Shown here piece by piece: positions 1 through 7,871 of a stretch of DNA of 64,000 bases. Below the pieces are notes generated by a model that searched no databases, had not been told where the DNA came from, and worked only from the letters and a program-made list of their open reading frames with translations. This stretch comes from Aporhodopirellula rubra (GTDB lineage: Bacteria > Planctomycetota > Planctomycetia > Pirellulales > Pirellulaceae). The position numbers and the translations under genes are program-made. Every line of letters starts with the position of its first letter. Position 1 is the first letter of the stretch. The stretch is from contig NZ_JACHXU010000010.1 in the NCBI RefSeq assembly GCF_014192335.1, positions 225,816-289,815 of the forward strand. Direction: 5' to 3'.

Positions 1-1
1 G

Positions 2-295
2 GGCTACATCGTCGAAGACACCGAGTTGACACAGGTGCATGATTCGATCGAACTGCGAGAAGCCGTCGATCTATGGCGATTATTGGCGGATCCGCAGGAA
101 GCCACCGCGTCGGATTCCGCTGCGTTGATCCCCTCGCATTTAGTCGACGTTGAGTTCAATACGCTCGACCTCGCCGGCGCGATCGGCTGTGCCCGTTGGA
201 TCGCTCAGCGGATCGCGTACGTAATGCGGCACGCTGGGGCGATTGAGTCGACATCGCGAGACAAAACGGGCGTTCGCTATCGAGCGGCCGCGTAG
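2..295 (+). CDS. C-terminal fragment of an unrecognised protein
   Basis: The reading frame is open from the left edge and ends at TAG 293-295, so only the last 97 residues are visible; a TTG at 26 is an internal codon as far as can be seen. The tail contains LAGAIGCARWIAQRIAYVMRH, a pattern that looks like a winged-helix or similar small helical domain, followed by an Arg-rich end. I do not recognise the family. It is followed by a 405-bp gap, so it probably ends its transcription unit. Confidence 0.55.
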   Translation, partial: GYIVEDTELTQVHDSIELREAVDLWRLLADPQEATASDSAALIPSHLVDVEFNTLDLAGAIGCARWIAQRIAYVMRHAGAIESTSRDKTGVRYRAAA

Positions 296-700
296 CCGCT
301 CGCCGGCCTTGGTTCATGAAAATGCTGGCGCAAAGTCGGGCGGCTGGGGCCCGATTCGGGGCGAATTTTGCAGCTGATTTTGTGACGGTGGTAGGGGTTT
401 AGGCGGAGGGGAATTCGGGTGTCACCCGAGGAATCACGACGCATGGCGTAACCCGTTACGATACGGGGGTTTAGAGGGACTCTCAGGCTGAGGTGCGAGC
501 GATAATGCCACGAAATTTGTGTGGCAATTTTGTTGATATCTTGGCTGGCGGGCTGGGTTGGTCAATTTGCTGCCATTTCACTCTTGTGGTGACGTGCTCG
601 GCATTGGTAGGTACGACACGCAAAGGTTTCTCATCGGTCGCAAAACCAGAAAAGTTGCCTTCGCGCTCCGCGTCCACCACTCACAAGGAACCGCTCGGCG
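296..700. other. Intergenic region upstream of the split Omp85 unit
   Basis: 405 bp without a convincing gene. Short frames on both strands here have no recognisable domain and overlap one another. The promoter of the Omp85 pair should lie here, but I cannot single out a clear -35/-10. Confidence 0.4.
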
Positions 701-2287
701 ATGCCTTTTCCCGTTGCCTTTCCGCCGTCACCGCCAATGACGAGCCACACGCCGATAACGCGTTCGGTATCGACGCACCGTCCCTGCACGACGGTGTCTC
801 GTGTCGCCGTGATATTTGCACGATTATTGCCTGTCCTGATTTGCTTGCTGTCGTCGGTTGCTTTCGCCCAAATGGGTGGAGGAATGGGCGGCGGTGGTAT
901 GGGAGGTGGCGGTGCTCAGGCTCCCGAGGCAGAAGTAAAGACAAAGTTTCGCGATCACATTCACGCACGAGCGGGCATGACGTTCCGTCGCGAACGCGGT
1001 GATGCCGTCGTCGCGTCGGTTCGCATCATTGGAAACCGTACGGTATCCGCCGCGGATATCTTTTCGGAATTGCAGACCCGCAAGGGGCGGTTCTACGACA
1101 GCGAAACGGTGCTGGCGGACGTTCGGCGTTTGAACGATCTAGGGTCATTCGATCAGGTCACTTTTGAAGTGCAGCCCGTTGGGCCGAACTCGACGATCGA
1201 TGATGACGTTCAGCCTTCGAATCCCAACGCCGAGCTAACGCCCAGTGTGGTGGTCACGTTCTACGTTCACGAACGCCCCATGGTTGGCAGGGTGGTGTTC
1301 CATGGTAATCGTGCCCTCAACGACCGAGAGCTTTCCGGCCGAGCAGGTGTCGCCGCAGGTGATCCTCTGAGCGAATTTTCGGTCGAGTCGGGGCGTCGGC
1401 GTTTGCTCGACTACTATCAAGAAGAGGGGTTCAACCAAGCCGCAGTGTCGGCAACGATCACGGGAGCCGAGGGTGGTGCCGCCGCAGGCGTTTCTGCGAC
1501 TGACTTGCCACCGGGCACGGTGATCTATCGCATCAATGAAGGTCCGCTCGAGCGAATCGCGGACATTCAAATTGAAGGCAGCACGATCGTTACGGAAGCT
1601 CGGCTGAAGAAGATCATTCGTAGCCGAGGCCCGATGGCGGGTGTGCTCAGCTACATGGGCAATAAAGCCAATATGAAGATGATCGACGAAGACGTTAATT
1701 TGCTCTCGTCCTACTATCACACGCTCGGTTTCTTGACCGCGACCGTTGGGCGGAGATTCGAATATGACGAATCGGGCAAGTGGGTGACGGTTGTCTTTGT
1801 GGTCAAGGAAGGCCCACGCTTTACCGTCGGTGACGTTCAGATTGTGGGTAACGAATTTATTACCGAAGAATCGCTGCGGGCCCGGCTCGAACTCCACGTC
1901 GGCGACATGTTTGACGGAACGATCATGCGTCGTGACGTCGGCGAAATCGTCTACGGGTACGGAGAGCTCGGTTTTATCTACGCAGAGGTCAAACCCAAAA
2001 CCATCATGCGTGACGAGAACGGTGTCGCTGACATCGTTTACGAAATTATCGAAGGCGATCGATGGAAAGTCGGTCGGATTTTGGTCAACATCGACGGCGA
2101 GCCGCACCTGATGCGTGAAACCACCATGTTGAATTTGGTGGACATGAGAGAAGGTGACTGGATCGACCGGCGCACGTTGGAATTGAGCCGGCGTCGGATT
2201 GAACGTAGCCAATTGCTAGAAACTAACCCGGCTATCGCCGAAGCACCCGATATTAAAGTTGTGCCGAAGGAGGATGCTTTGCGATGA
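701..2287 (+). CDS. Exported POTRA-domain protein (POTRA half of a split BamA/Omp85)
   Basis: 528 residues. A hydrophobic signal segment at about 34-57 ends in SSVAFAQ and is followed by a Met/Gly-rich stretch (about 58-71). Five POTRA-like repeats follow, with typical starts VASVRIIGNRTV (~105), VGRVVFHGNRAL, IADIQIEGSTIV, VGDVQIVGNEFI and VGRILVNIDGEP. Five POTRAs is the BamA number. In BamA the periplasmic POTRAs receive outer-membrane protein clients and feed the barrel. Here the chain stops right after the fifth repeat (ERSQLLE... then ~20 residues) and no barrel follows in this protein; the barrel is the next gene, overlapping by 4 bp. ATG 701 is used; ATG 737 is an alternative that still leaves a signal peptide. 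The family assignment is sound; the partnership with the next gene is inferred from order and coupling. Confidence 0.88.
   Translation: MPFPVAFPPSPPMTSHTPITRSVSTHRPCTTVSRVAVIFARLLPVLICLLSSVAFAQMGGGMGGGGMGGGGAQAPEAEVKTKFRDHIHARAGMTFRRERGDAVVASVRIIGNRTVSAADIFSELQTRKGRFYDSETVLADVRRLNDLGSFDQVTFEVQPVGPNSTIDDDVQPSNPNAELTPSVVVTFYVHERPMVGRVVFHGNRALNDRELSGRAGVAAGDPLSEFSVESGRRRLLDYYQEEGFNQAAVSATITGAEGGAAAGVSATDLPPGTVIYRINEGPLERIADIQIEGSTIVTEARLKKIIRSRGPMAGVLSYMGNKANMKMIDEDVNLLSSYYHTLGFLTATVGRRFEYDESGKWVTVVFVVKEGPRFTVGDVQIVGNEFITEESLRARLELHVGDMFDGTIMRRDVGEIVYGYGELGFIYAEVKPKTIMRDENGVADIVYEIIEGDRWKVGRILVNIDGEPHLMRETTMLNLVDMREGDWIDRRTLELSRRRIERSQLLETNPAIAEAPDIKVVPKEDALR
2267..2273 (+). promoter_or_regulatory. 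Strong Shine-Dalgarno inside the end of the POTRA gene
   Basis: AAGGAGG lies 10 nt before ATG 2284 and inside the last codons of the upstream gene. It fixes the start of the barrel gene and supports coupled translation of the two halves. Strong ribosome binding sites are otherwise rare in this window. Confidence 0.75.
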
Positions 2288-3747
2288 TCGACGTCATGAA
2301 ATTCCCAAAGAAGAATATTACCGTGAAACGTGCCGTCGCTCTGCTCACCGTTGTTCATCTCAGTGCGACGACTTTGTTTGCACCGGTAGACGCGTTCGCT
2401 CAGCAACCGCCATCGGCGTATTCAGTACCGCAGCCCGCGCCACAGTACGGCGGGTCCACGTACGGAGCGCCGTCAACGACACCGCCTAGTTTTGCCGGTC
2501 CCGGTTACAACACCGCGCCTGCACCACAAGCGACACCCAATACGTATGGTGGCGATGTTTACTCGCAACCGCCGGCGTTCAACCCAACGTATTCTGATCC
2601 TCCCGTGAATTACCCTCCCGTTGCTCCGTACCCGCCAATGGTGATGGGCCCGGAAGTGCGTGAGGCGGACTTGATCATCCAAGGCTATCCGGCACGAACC
2701 GGTCGCGTCATGTTCGGCGGTGCCGTCAACAGTGATGCCGGTGTGACGGGCCAAGTGACGATCGACGAGCGTAACTTTGATATCTCGCGTTGGCCGACGT
2801 CATTCCAGGATCTGTTCAGCGGTACGGCGTTTCGTGGTGCGGGGCAAACGTTCCGTCTCGAAGCTGTTCCAGGGAGTCAGTTCCAGCGATACACGGCCCA
2901 GTTCGCTGACCCGAACTTGCTCGGCTATTTGCCGATCAGCATGTCGGTCAGTGGATTCTACTACGACCGTCGGTTCGACGATTGGGACGAAGGTCGTTTA
3001 GGTGGTCGATTGTCATTCGGATATCGTATCACGCCTGACCTTTCGGTTTCGGCCGGGATCACCGGACAGAACGTGGAGATTTCGGAAGCTGCCGACCCGT
3101 CGCTGCCACAGATCGCCGAAGTGCTAGGCGACAACACGCTTTACAGTGGTGTGTTTTCGTTGATCCACGACACGCGAAACAGCCCGTTGCAACCCAGCGA
3201 GGGGCATTACATCAAAGCCAGTTATGAGCAAGCGTTCGGTGATTTTGATTATGGTCGCTTCGAAGGCGAGTATCGTAAATATTGGTTGATGAGAGAACGT
3301 GCTGACGGATCTGGAAAGCAGACGCTGTCGTTTGGGACTCAAGTAGGAATCAGCGGCGAAGACACGCCTCTCTTTGAAAACTTCTTCGCCGGTGGTTATG
3401 CCACGATTCGCGGTTTCGATTTCCGGGGTGCGTCTCCGGTCGTGCCAACAGCGGCAGGGTTGATCGAAGTTGGCGGACGATTCCAGTGGCTCAACTCGGT
3501 CGAGTACATGTTCCCGTTAACTGCTGACGATGCATTTCGTGGAGTCGCGTTTGTCGACTTCGGTACCGTGGAGGAGGATATCGAAATCAGCGAAGAGAAC
3601 TTCCGCGTCGCCCCAGGTTTCGGATTCCGCGTCGCAATTCCAATGCTGGGGCCAGCCCCGCTCGCGTTCGACTTTGCATTCCCAGTCATGAAGTCCGAAT
3701 TCGACGACGAGCGAATGTTCAGCTTCTACATGAGTGCCGCCCGCTAA
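2284..3747 (+). CDS. Outer-membrane beta-barrel protein, Omp85/BamA barrel half
   Basis: 487 residues with its own signal peptide (about 5-40, ending VDAFAQ), a Pro/Tyr/Gln-rich linker (about 40-120), then a predicted 16-strand Omp85 barrel to the C-terminus. The diagnostic loop-6 motif is present as IRGFDFRG after GGYAT, corresponding to the VRGF/Y lock of BamA. The extreme C-terminus (FSFYMSAAR) resembles a beta-signal but does not end in Phe. No POTRA domains precede the barrel, only the disordered linker, so it presumably works with the product of the upstream gene (ATGA overlap, strong SD). A TamA- or ShlB-like role is possible, but five POTRAs next door favour BamA. Confidence 0.88.
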   Translation: MIDVMKFPKKNITVKRAVALLTVVHLSATTLFAPVDAFAQQPPSAYSVPQPAPQYGGSTYGAPSTTPPSFAGPGYNTAPAPQATPNTYGGDVYSQPPAFNPTYSDPPVNYPPVAPYPPMVMGPEVREADLIIQGYPARTGRVMFGGAVNSDAGVTGQVTIDERNFDISRWPTSFQDLFSGTAFRGAGQTFRLEAVPGSQFQRYTAQFADPNLLGYLPISMSVSGFYYDRRFDDWDEGRLGGRLSFGYRITPDLSVSAGITGQNVEISEAADPSLPQIAEVLGDNTLYSGVFSLIHDTRNSPLQPSEGHYIKASYEQAFGDFDYGRFEGEYRKYWLMRERADGSGKQTLSFGTQVGISGEDTPLFENFFAGGYATIRGFDFRGASPVVPTAAGLIEVGGRFQWLNSVEYMFPLTADDAFRGVAFVDFGTVEEDIEISEENFRVAPGFGFRVAIPMLGPAPLAFDFAFPVMKSEFDDERMFSFYMSAAR

Positions 3748-4184
3748 CGCGGCTTCACCATTGCTATAATGATCCAACGAGTGGTCTTCAAATTGGAGGC
3801 TGACTCGTTGAATGGCAGGTCAACGATCGGACAAATTTTGAATTGGGAACGGTCTGCGATCAAGATGCCCGTATAGGCTGAGACGCGACTCCAGGTTAGG
3901 CAGCGGGGGCGATGGATCTGCTAACCAATGGACGTCCGCCGCGAAAGGTTCTACCGCCGCTTGGGTACCGGATCTCGCTCGGTTGCTGACCGCATGAAGG
4001 GGGGCGGGGTGAACTTGCTCTTCAATCAGGCATGCCAAATCGAATCTGATGCTTCAGCGCAGCGCAGACGTCGCACGCGCTTGACGAGCGAGTGGCTCGT
4101 GTCATTCCTGTCTGGCGTTTCTGTTCGAGACGTCTGGTCGGGGCGTCTGGTCAATGCCTCTGCTCGCTATCCAGGTGCGGTGCG
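3748..4184. other. Intergenic region with extended -10 and stem-loop
   Basis: 437 bp between convergent genes. TGC-TATAAT at 3762-3770 is a perfect extended -10 on the + strand, and a perfect 8-bp inverted repeat (CAACGAGT 3775-3782, ACTCGTTG 3803-3810) begins where transcription would start. The remainder holds only short frames without recognisable domains. Confidence 0.35.
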
Positions 4185-5294
4185 TTACATTTCCTGCATG
4201 ACAACGGCGATCCAGTCGGTCGAGTAGGTTTCAAAACCGGGCGCCTTGGCGTATCCGATGCAATACGTTCGACCGCGATACTGATCGATAAAGAAGCCTT
4301 TGCCCCCTGATCTGATTGTTTCCCACCGAGGAAGTGTTCCGTGCAATGGGTCCGTTCCTGATCGGCAAGCCAACGCATTGCCATCCGTATCGAGGATGTA
4401 CGCGATCGTCTTGCTTTGTTCGTTTTCAGCGATCGGCAAGTCATCGAGAACAGGTTTCGCAAGGCCGTCCCAGTTGAAGATTGCACCGAGTACTCCCACT
4501 GTCGGCATCGTTGCCATACCCTGTTCCCGTACCGAACACGAATAGACCAACGAATGTTGCTGAGCAACCAGTTCGGATGCGTGGGCTGATTCGAATCCGA
4601 ATTCGTTGCCCGTGGAATGGCTTATCGCTTGCGAGTACCAATCGGACGCGGAAACATTGCAGCCAATGGAATCAAATTGGGATTTGCGCCCGTTTGCGGA
4701 GACAATCCCATTTCGATTGCAAATTACGAGGTCGAAATAAACGGTATACGCATCGAGAATGACGCCGAGTCGCTGGGACGCGTACTCAAGACTTTGTTTT
4801 GTTGGCTCAGACAATGCGTCGACAACGCTGTTGTCGGTTGCCCACCACCGGACGTCACATGTCCGCTCATATAGGTTTCGATCAATGAGGTCGACGCAGT
4901 TAAGGGCGAGGTCAGAGAGGCGTACACCTCGAATGCTGGTTTCGATGATCCGCATCAATTGATCCACTCTGGATTTTGTGATGCTCGCCATCTCCTCGGC
5001 GACTGCTCCGGTCTTTTGCGAGAGCGTTTGGATTTCTTGAGCGACGACCCCGAATGCAGCACCATGTGCTCCTGCCCGTGATGCTTCGATCCGGGCGTTC
5101 AGCGACAGCAGTTTGGTACGGGCGTTGATCGTATCGATCTCATCGATAGCAACTCCGACGGCTCGGGCCAGGTCTTGGATTAACGTCGTTAACTTTTCGT
5201 TGCTGTTGGATTGCGAGTCGTCAGCTAAGTCAGGCTGCGAGGTTTTTTCATTCGAAGGACATAATACGGAAGCGGTGGAAATCGACGCGGACAT
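4185..5294 (-). CDS. Soluble methyl-accepting chemotaxis-type receptor with C-terminal cache-like sensor
   Basis: 369 residues, with no signal peptide or membrane segment. Residues about 30-110 are the MCP hairpin, with the conserved tip region NARTKLLSLNARIEASRAG followed by GVVAQEIQTLSQKT, which normally contacts CheA/CheW. Residues about 130-365 resemble a cache-like sensor (YERTCDVRWWATD, DWYSQAI, an IFNWDG core). The order signalling-then-sensor is reversed from classical MCPs, and the coiled-coil hairpin is short. No che genes are in the window, so its partners are elsewhere. It would act in the cytoplasm, perhaps sensing a metabolite or membrane state. The start ATG 5294 follows an AAAGAG. 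Confidence 0.8.
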   Translation of the reverse strand: MSASISTASVLCPSNEKTSQPDLADDSQSNSNEKLTTLIQDLARAVGVAIDEIDTINARTKLLSLNARIEASRAGAHGAAFGVVAQEIQTLSQKTGAVAEEMASITKSRVDQLMRIIETSIRGVRLSDLALNCVDLIDRNLYERTCDVRWWATDNSVVDALSEPTKQSLEYASQRLGVILDAYTVYFDLVICNRNGIVSANGRKSQFDSIGCNVSASDWYSQAISHSTGNEFGFESAHASELVAQQHSLVYSCSVREQGMATMPTVGVLGAIFNWDGLAKPVLDDLPIAENEQSKTIAYILDTDGNALACRSGTDPLHGTLPRWETIRSGGKGFFIDQYRGRTYCIGYAKAPGFETYSTDWIAVVMQEM

Positions 5295-6203
5295 CTCTTT
5301 AACTTTTCTAGGGGCATAGAAATTTCTGTTTTATTATTTGACAGATCAAATGAGCCGTTTCCGCCTAGAAAGCTCGGTAATCGATCAAACGAATATAAGA
5401 CGCTGTGAGCGACAAGGACTGTAGATTTGCGGTCGTCAGCGGCGAATCAATCAGCGGGAATCGAATTGTGTGGAATAAATGCATCAACCACGGCGTAACT
5501 TGAGCGTTTATGCATCAGCATGCTCAACCGAGCCCGCGTACACGGATGATTGCCCGCCGCGACTCAGGATGGAGCGTGGTCGCTTTCGTTGCGAATATTG
5601 AGCGGCGCTTTGGAGCTGCTGCCGATACCGGTTTAACGCGACGCAATTGGGCGAGTCTCCTTCATCTCGGTCGGCGCCCAGCGAAGTGTCCTCGTCATTG
5701 CCGTAGCAATCGAGCGAGTTCTTTCCCCCAAGCAAATCTGACTCGTCGAATCTGGTGGATGTAGATGGAAGATCAACGTAGGTGGCCGATCAGTTCCGCC
5801 TCTTCGTGCCCGGAAACACGTACGAAGACGTCGTTTCCGCTGAAGTTCACACCGCTACGATCGGTGGTCAAGAAGAGACAATTTCTCAACACCAAAGTCA
5901 CGTTCACGATCAATGCAAGTTTGAATCTTCCGCCGCATCACAGGGGCTCTATCTAAACGTTGTTGTTTCATTCTGCACCTCGGTGTGCAGAAATGTTTTC
6001 GACGCTACGGCGGGCACGTTAACGAACTTCTGAACAGAATGGCACTGCGTTGCTTGGGTAGTGGAAGGGGGCGTCCCGTTATCGCGTTCAAAACGGGAGT
6101 CATCTAATTTTTTAAAGAGCCGCTCTCTATTTGGCGGTAGCTCCTGGGTATTGCTTCAACCTGGACGAATTCGAAAGGCGGGTGATCGTTATCGATCCGT
6201 AGT
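5295..6203. other. Long non-coding stretch before the CRISPR array
   Basis: About 900 bp with no gene I can support. Small frames (for example around 5508-5735 on -, and 5510-5764 or 6061-6312 on +) show no domain and no ribosome binding site, and their composition is erratic. It may be a decayed region behind the old end of the array. Confidence 0.4.
5336..5351. promoter_or_regulatory. Perfect inverted repeat upstream of the chemoreceptor gene
   Basis: ATTTGA-CAGA-TCAAAT, with 6-bp arms and a 4-bp spacer, about 42 bp upstream of the chemoreceptor start in AT-rich sequence. The position fits an operator, but no regulator can be named and a dyad of this size can arise by chance. Confidence 0.25.
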
Positions 6204-6239
6204 AATGCTGCTTGGTCGCAGGCTGAGGTCAGATACACT
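6204..6239 (+). repeat. Degenerate terminal CRISPR repeat
   Basis: It matches the consensus except at repeat positions 1, 2, 6 and 8. Degenerate repeats usually mark the end away from new spacer insertion, which puts acquisition at the cas2 side. Positions 9-36, holding the putative promoter boxes, are unchanged. Confidence 0.85.
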
Positions 6240-6277
6240 TGGATGGGGCGGAACGTGGGGCGGGTACTCGTTGCGGA

Positions 6278-6305
6278 TTGGTCGCAGGCTGAGGTCAGAT
6301 ACACT
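6278..6305 (+). promoter_or_regulatory. Repeat-embedded promoter (first consensus copy; present in all 20 repeats)
   Basis: Repeat positions 9-14 read TTGGTC and positions 31-36 read TACACT, 16 bp apart, a plausible sigma70-type pair. In the N. meningitidis II-C array the repeat likewise ends in a -10 (TACAAT) and each crRNA starts inside its spacer. By analogy, transcription would start about 6-7 nt into each 30-nt spacer, giving guides of about 23-24 nt. The boxes are seen; the function is inferred. Confidence 0.6.
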
Positions 6306-7492
6306 CCGGTGATGCGAGCGACAGCGAACAGAGTCGGTTGCGGATTGGTCGCAGGCTGAGGTCAGATACACTATTGCTTCATGTAGCTTATGCAATGGAT
6401 CGGTTGCGGATTGGTCGCAGGCTGAGGTCAGATACACTACCAGCCACGGACTGGTCGGAGGTCGATCCGTTGCGGATTGGTCGCAGGCTGAGGTCAGATA
6501 CACTCGAGTCGCACCATGATGTCGTTGGAATCGGTTGCGGATTGGTCGCAGGCTGAGGTCAGATACACTTCGGCCGTCCCGCTGCGATGCGAGCATGCGT
6601 TGCGGATTGGTCGCAGGCTGAGGTCAGATACACTTTGAGATCGACACCCAGAGCTTCAAATTCTGTTGCGGATTGGTCGCAGGCTGAGGTCAGATACACT
6701 CGGTGAAGCGTTTTCTAAATGCGTCTTCGTGTTGCGGATTGGTCGCAGGCTGAGGTCAGATACACTTGCTCGCGATGGTAGGCACCCATGATCTTGGTTG
6801 CGGATTGGTCGCAGGCTGAGGTCAGATACACTCGTCGAGGGAATCTTTATACGGGGCGTGAAGTTGCGGATTGGTCGCAGGCTGAGGTCAGATACACTGG
6901 TGATGATCGCATGCCGAATCCCCGCAGCGTTGCGGATTGGTCGCAGGCTGAGGTCAGATACACTACCCGGTCAGTCGTGTCGAGTAGTCCATTGGTTGCG
7001 GATTGGTCGCAGGCTGAGGTCAGATACACTCGTTGGAACGATATTCGGGTAGATCGCTCTGTTGCGGATTGGTCGCAGGCTGAGGTCAGATACACTTGAG
7101 CGTTCCGGATTCGTTGAGTGTGCAGAGTTGCGGATTGGTCGCAGGCTGAGGTCAGATACACTCCAGTATGTGCCGACGATCACGCTGTCTAAGTTGCGGA
7201 TTGGTCGCAGGCTGAGGTCAGATACACTTCCTTCAGCGTGGTACCGGCGGCGGCACCCGTTGCGGATTGGTCGCAGGCTGAGGTCAGATACACTGAATTC
7301 TTCTTTCCGATTTCGCCCAATTCAGTTGCGGATTGGTCGCAGGCTGAGGTCAGATACACTTGTAACCAATCAATTGATTATTGTCGTAGGGTTGCGGATT
7401 GGTCGCAGGCTGAGGTCAGATACACTCATGACAAAGCCCAGCCGCGCAGGGCTACAGTTGCGGATTGGTCGCAGGCTGAGGTCAGATACACT

Positions 7493-7541
7493 ACCTCTTC
7501 TGTAACACCTTTTTGTAAAACGATTTACGGATTTTTCGGGT
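7493..7541. promoter_or_regulatory. Candidate acquisition leader between array and cas2
   Basis: 49 bp of AT-rich sequence between the last perfect repeat and the cas2 stop codon. It is the non-degenerate end of the array, so spacer integration probably happens at 7457-7492. A weak hairpin (GTAAA 7515-7519, TTTAC 7524-7528) followed by a T-run could end read-through from the last repeat. Confidence 0.4.
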
Positions 7542-7871
7542 TTAGAAAAATTCAAGTTGTTGAGGTGTCGATTCGGGTGGCTGACGTTTTTGGCCCCAAA
7601 AAATCTTCATTGCTTCGAACTGCTTGTCTGTCATTTCGAAAATGCGGACTTCGCCGGCGTTGGGTAACCAGCGTTCGATTCTAGCAATATGCACATTCGC
7701 AATCTCTTTGCTCGGCGATGGGCGAGCGTAGACACTGTACTGCAACTTGAAAAAGCCGTCACGTAGTAGTTCCTTGCGGAACGACGCGTAGGCTTTTCGT
7801 GCTTTTGGCGTGTCGACCGGTAGGTCAAACATGACAATCGTCCACATGCTTCGATATCCACTCAGTTCCAC
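7542..7871 (-). CDS. cas2: CRISPR-associated endonuclease Cas2
   Basis: 109 residues, the usual Cas2 size. The N-terminus reads ELSGYRSMWTIVMFDLPVDT, the ferredoxin-like first strand with the conserved Asp, followed by LQYSVYAR and a second half typical of Cas2. Together with Cas1 it forms the spacer-integration complex. The GTG start at 7871 keeps the LSGYR..MW segment common in II-C Cas2 proteins, has AAGGG about 9 nt upstream, and overlaps the cas1 end by 10 bp; ATG 7847 is an alternative. It is the last gene of the cas9-cas1-cas2 operon and its 3' end faces the array. Confidence 0.96.
   Translation of the reverse strand: MELSGYRSMWTIVMFDLPVDTPKARKAYASFRKELLRDGFFKLQYSVYARPSPSKEIANVHIARIERWLPNAGEVRIFEMTDKQFEAMKIFWGQKRQPPESTPQQLEFF

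Larger units (their letters stand above)
6204..7492 (+). CRISPR. Type II-C CRISPR array, 20 repeats and 19 spacers
   Basis: Repeats are 36 bp, starting GTTGCGGATTGGTCGC and ending TGAGGTCAGATACACT. Nineteen are identical (starts 6270, 6337, 6403, 6469, 6534, 6599, 6665, 6731, 6797, 6863, 6929, 6995, 7061, 7127, 7193, 7259, 7325, 7391, 7457) and the leftmost (6204) is degenerate. Spacers are 29-31 bp, mostly 30. The tracrRNA anti-repeat at 13102-13137 is complementary to the + strand repeat, so crRNAs are read on +, left to right, with the guide 5' of GUUGCGG. The 66-bp period gives false long reading frames. Perfect repeat conservation and intact cas genes suggest an active or recently active array. 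Confidence 0.98.

Noticed and set aside
1235-2212. 325-codon - strand frame opposite the POTRA gene
   Set aside because: The + strand frame has clear POTRA repeats; the antisense frame has no recognisable content.
2260-2300. Frameshift as an explanation of the split BamA
   Set aside because: The second gene has its own Shine-Dalgarno, signal peptide and linker, which a frameshift would not create.
3928-4227. Small + strand frame between the barrel and chemoreceptor genes
   Set aside because: No ribosome binding site or domain, and it runs into the chemoreceptor gene on the other strand.
6189-7505. Long reading frames on both strands across the CRISPR array (for example 6788-7099 and 7062-7505)
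   Set aside because: The 66-bp repeat unit is a multiple of 3 and has no stop in several frames, so the frames are artefacts of the repeats.
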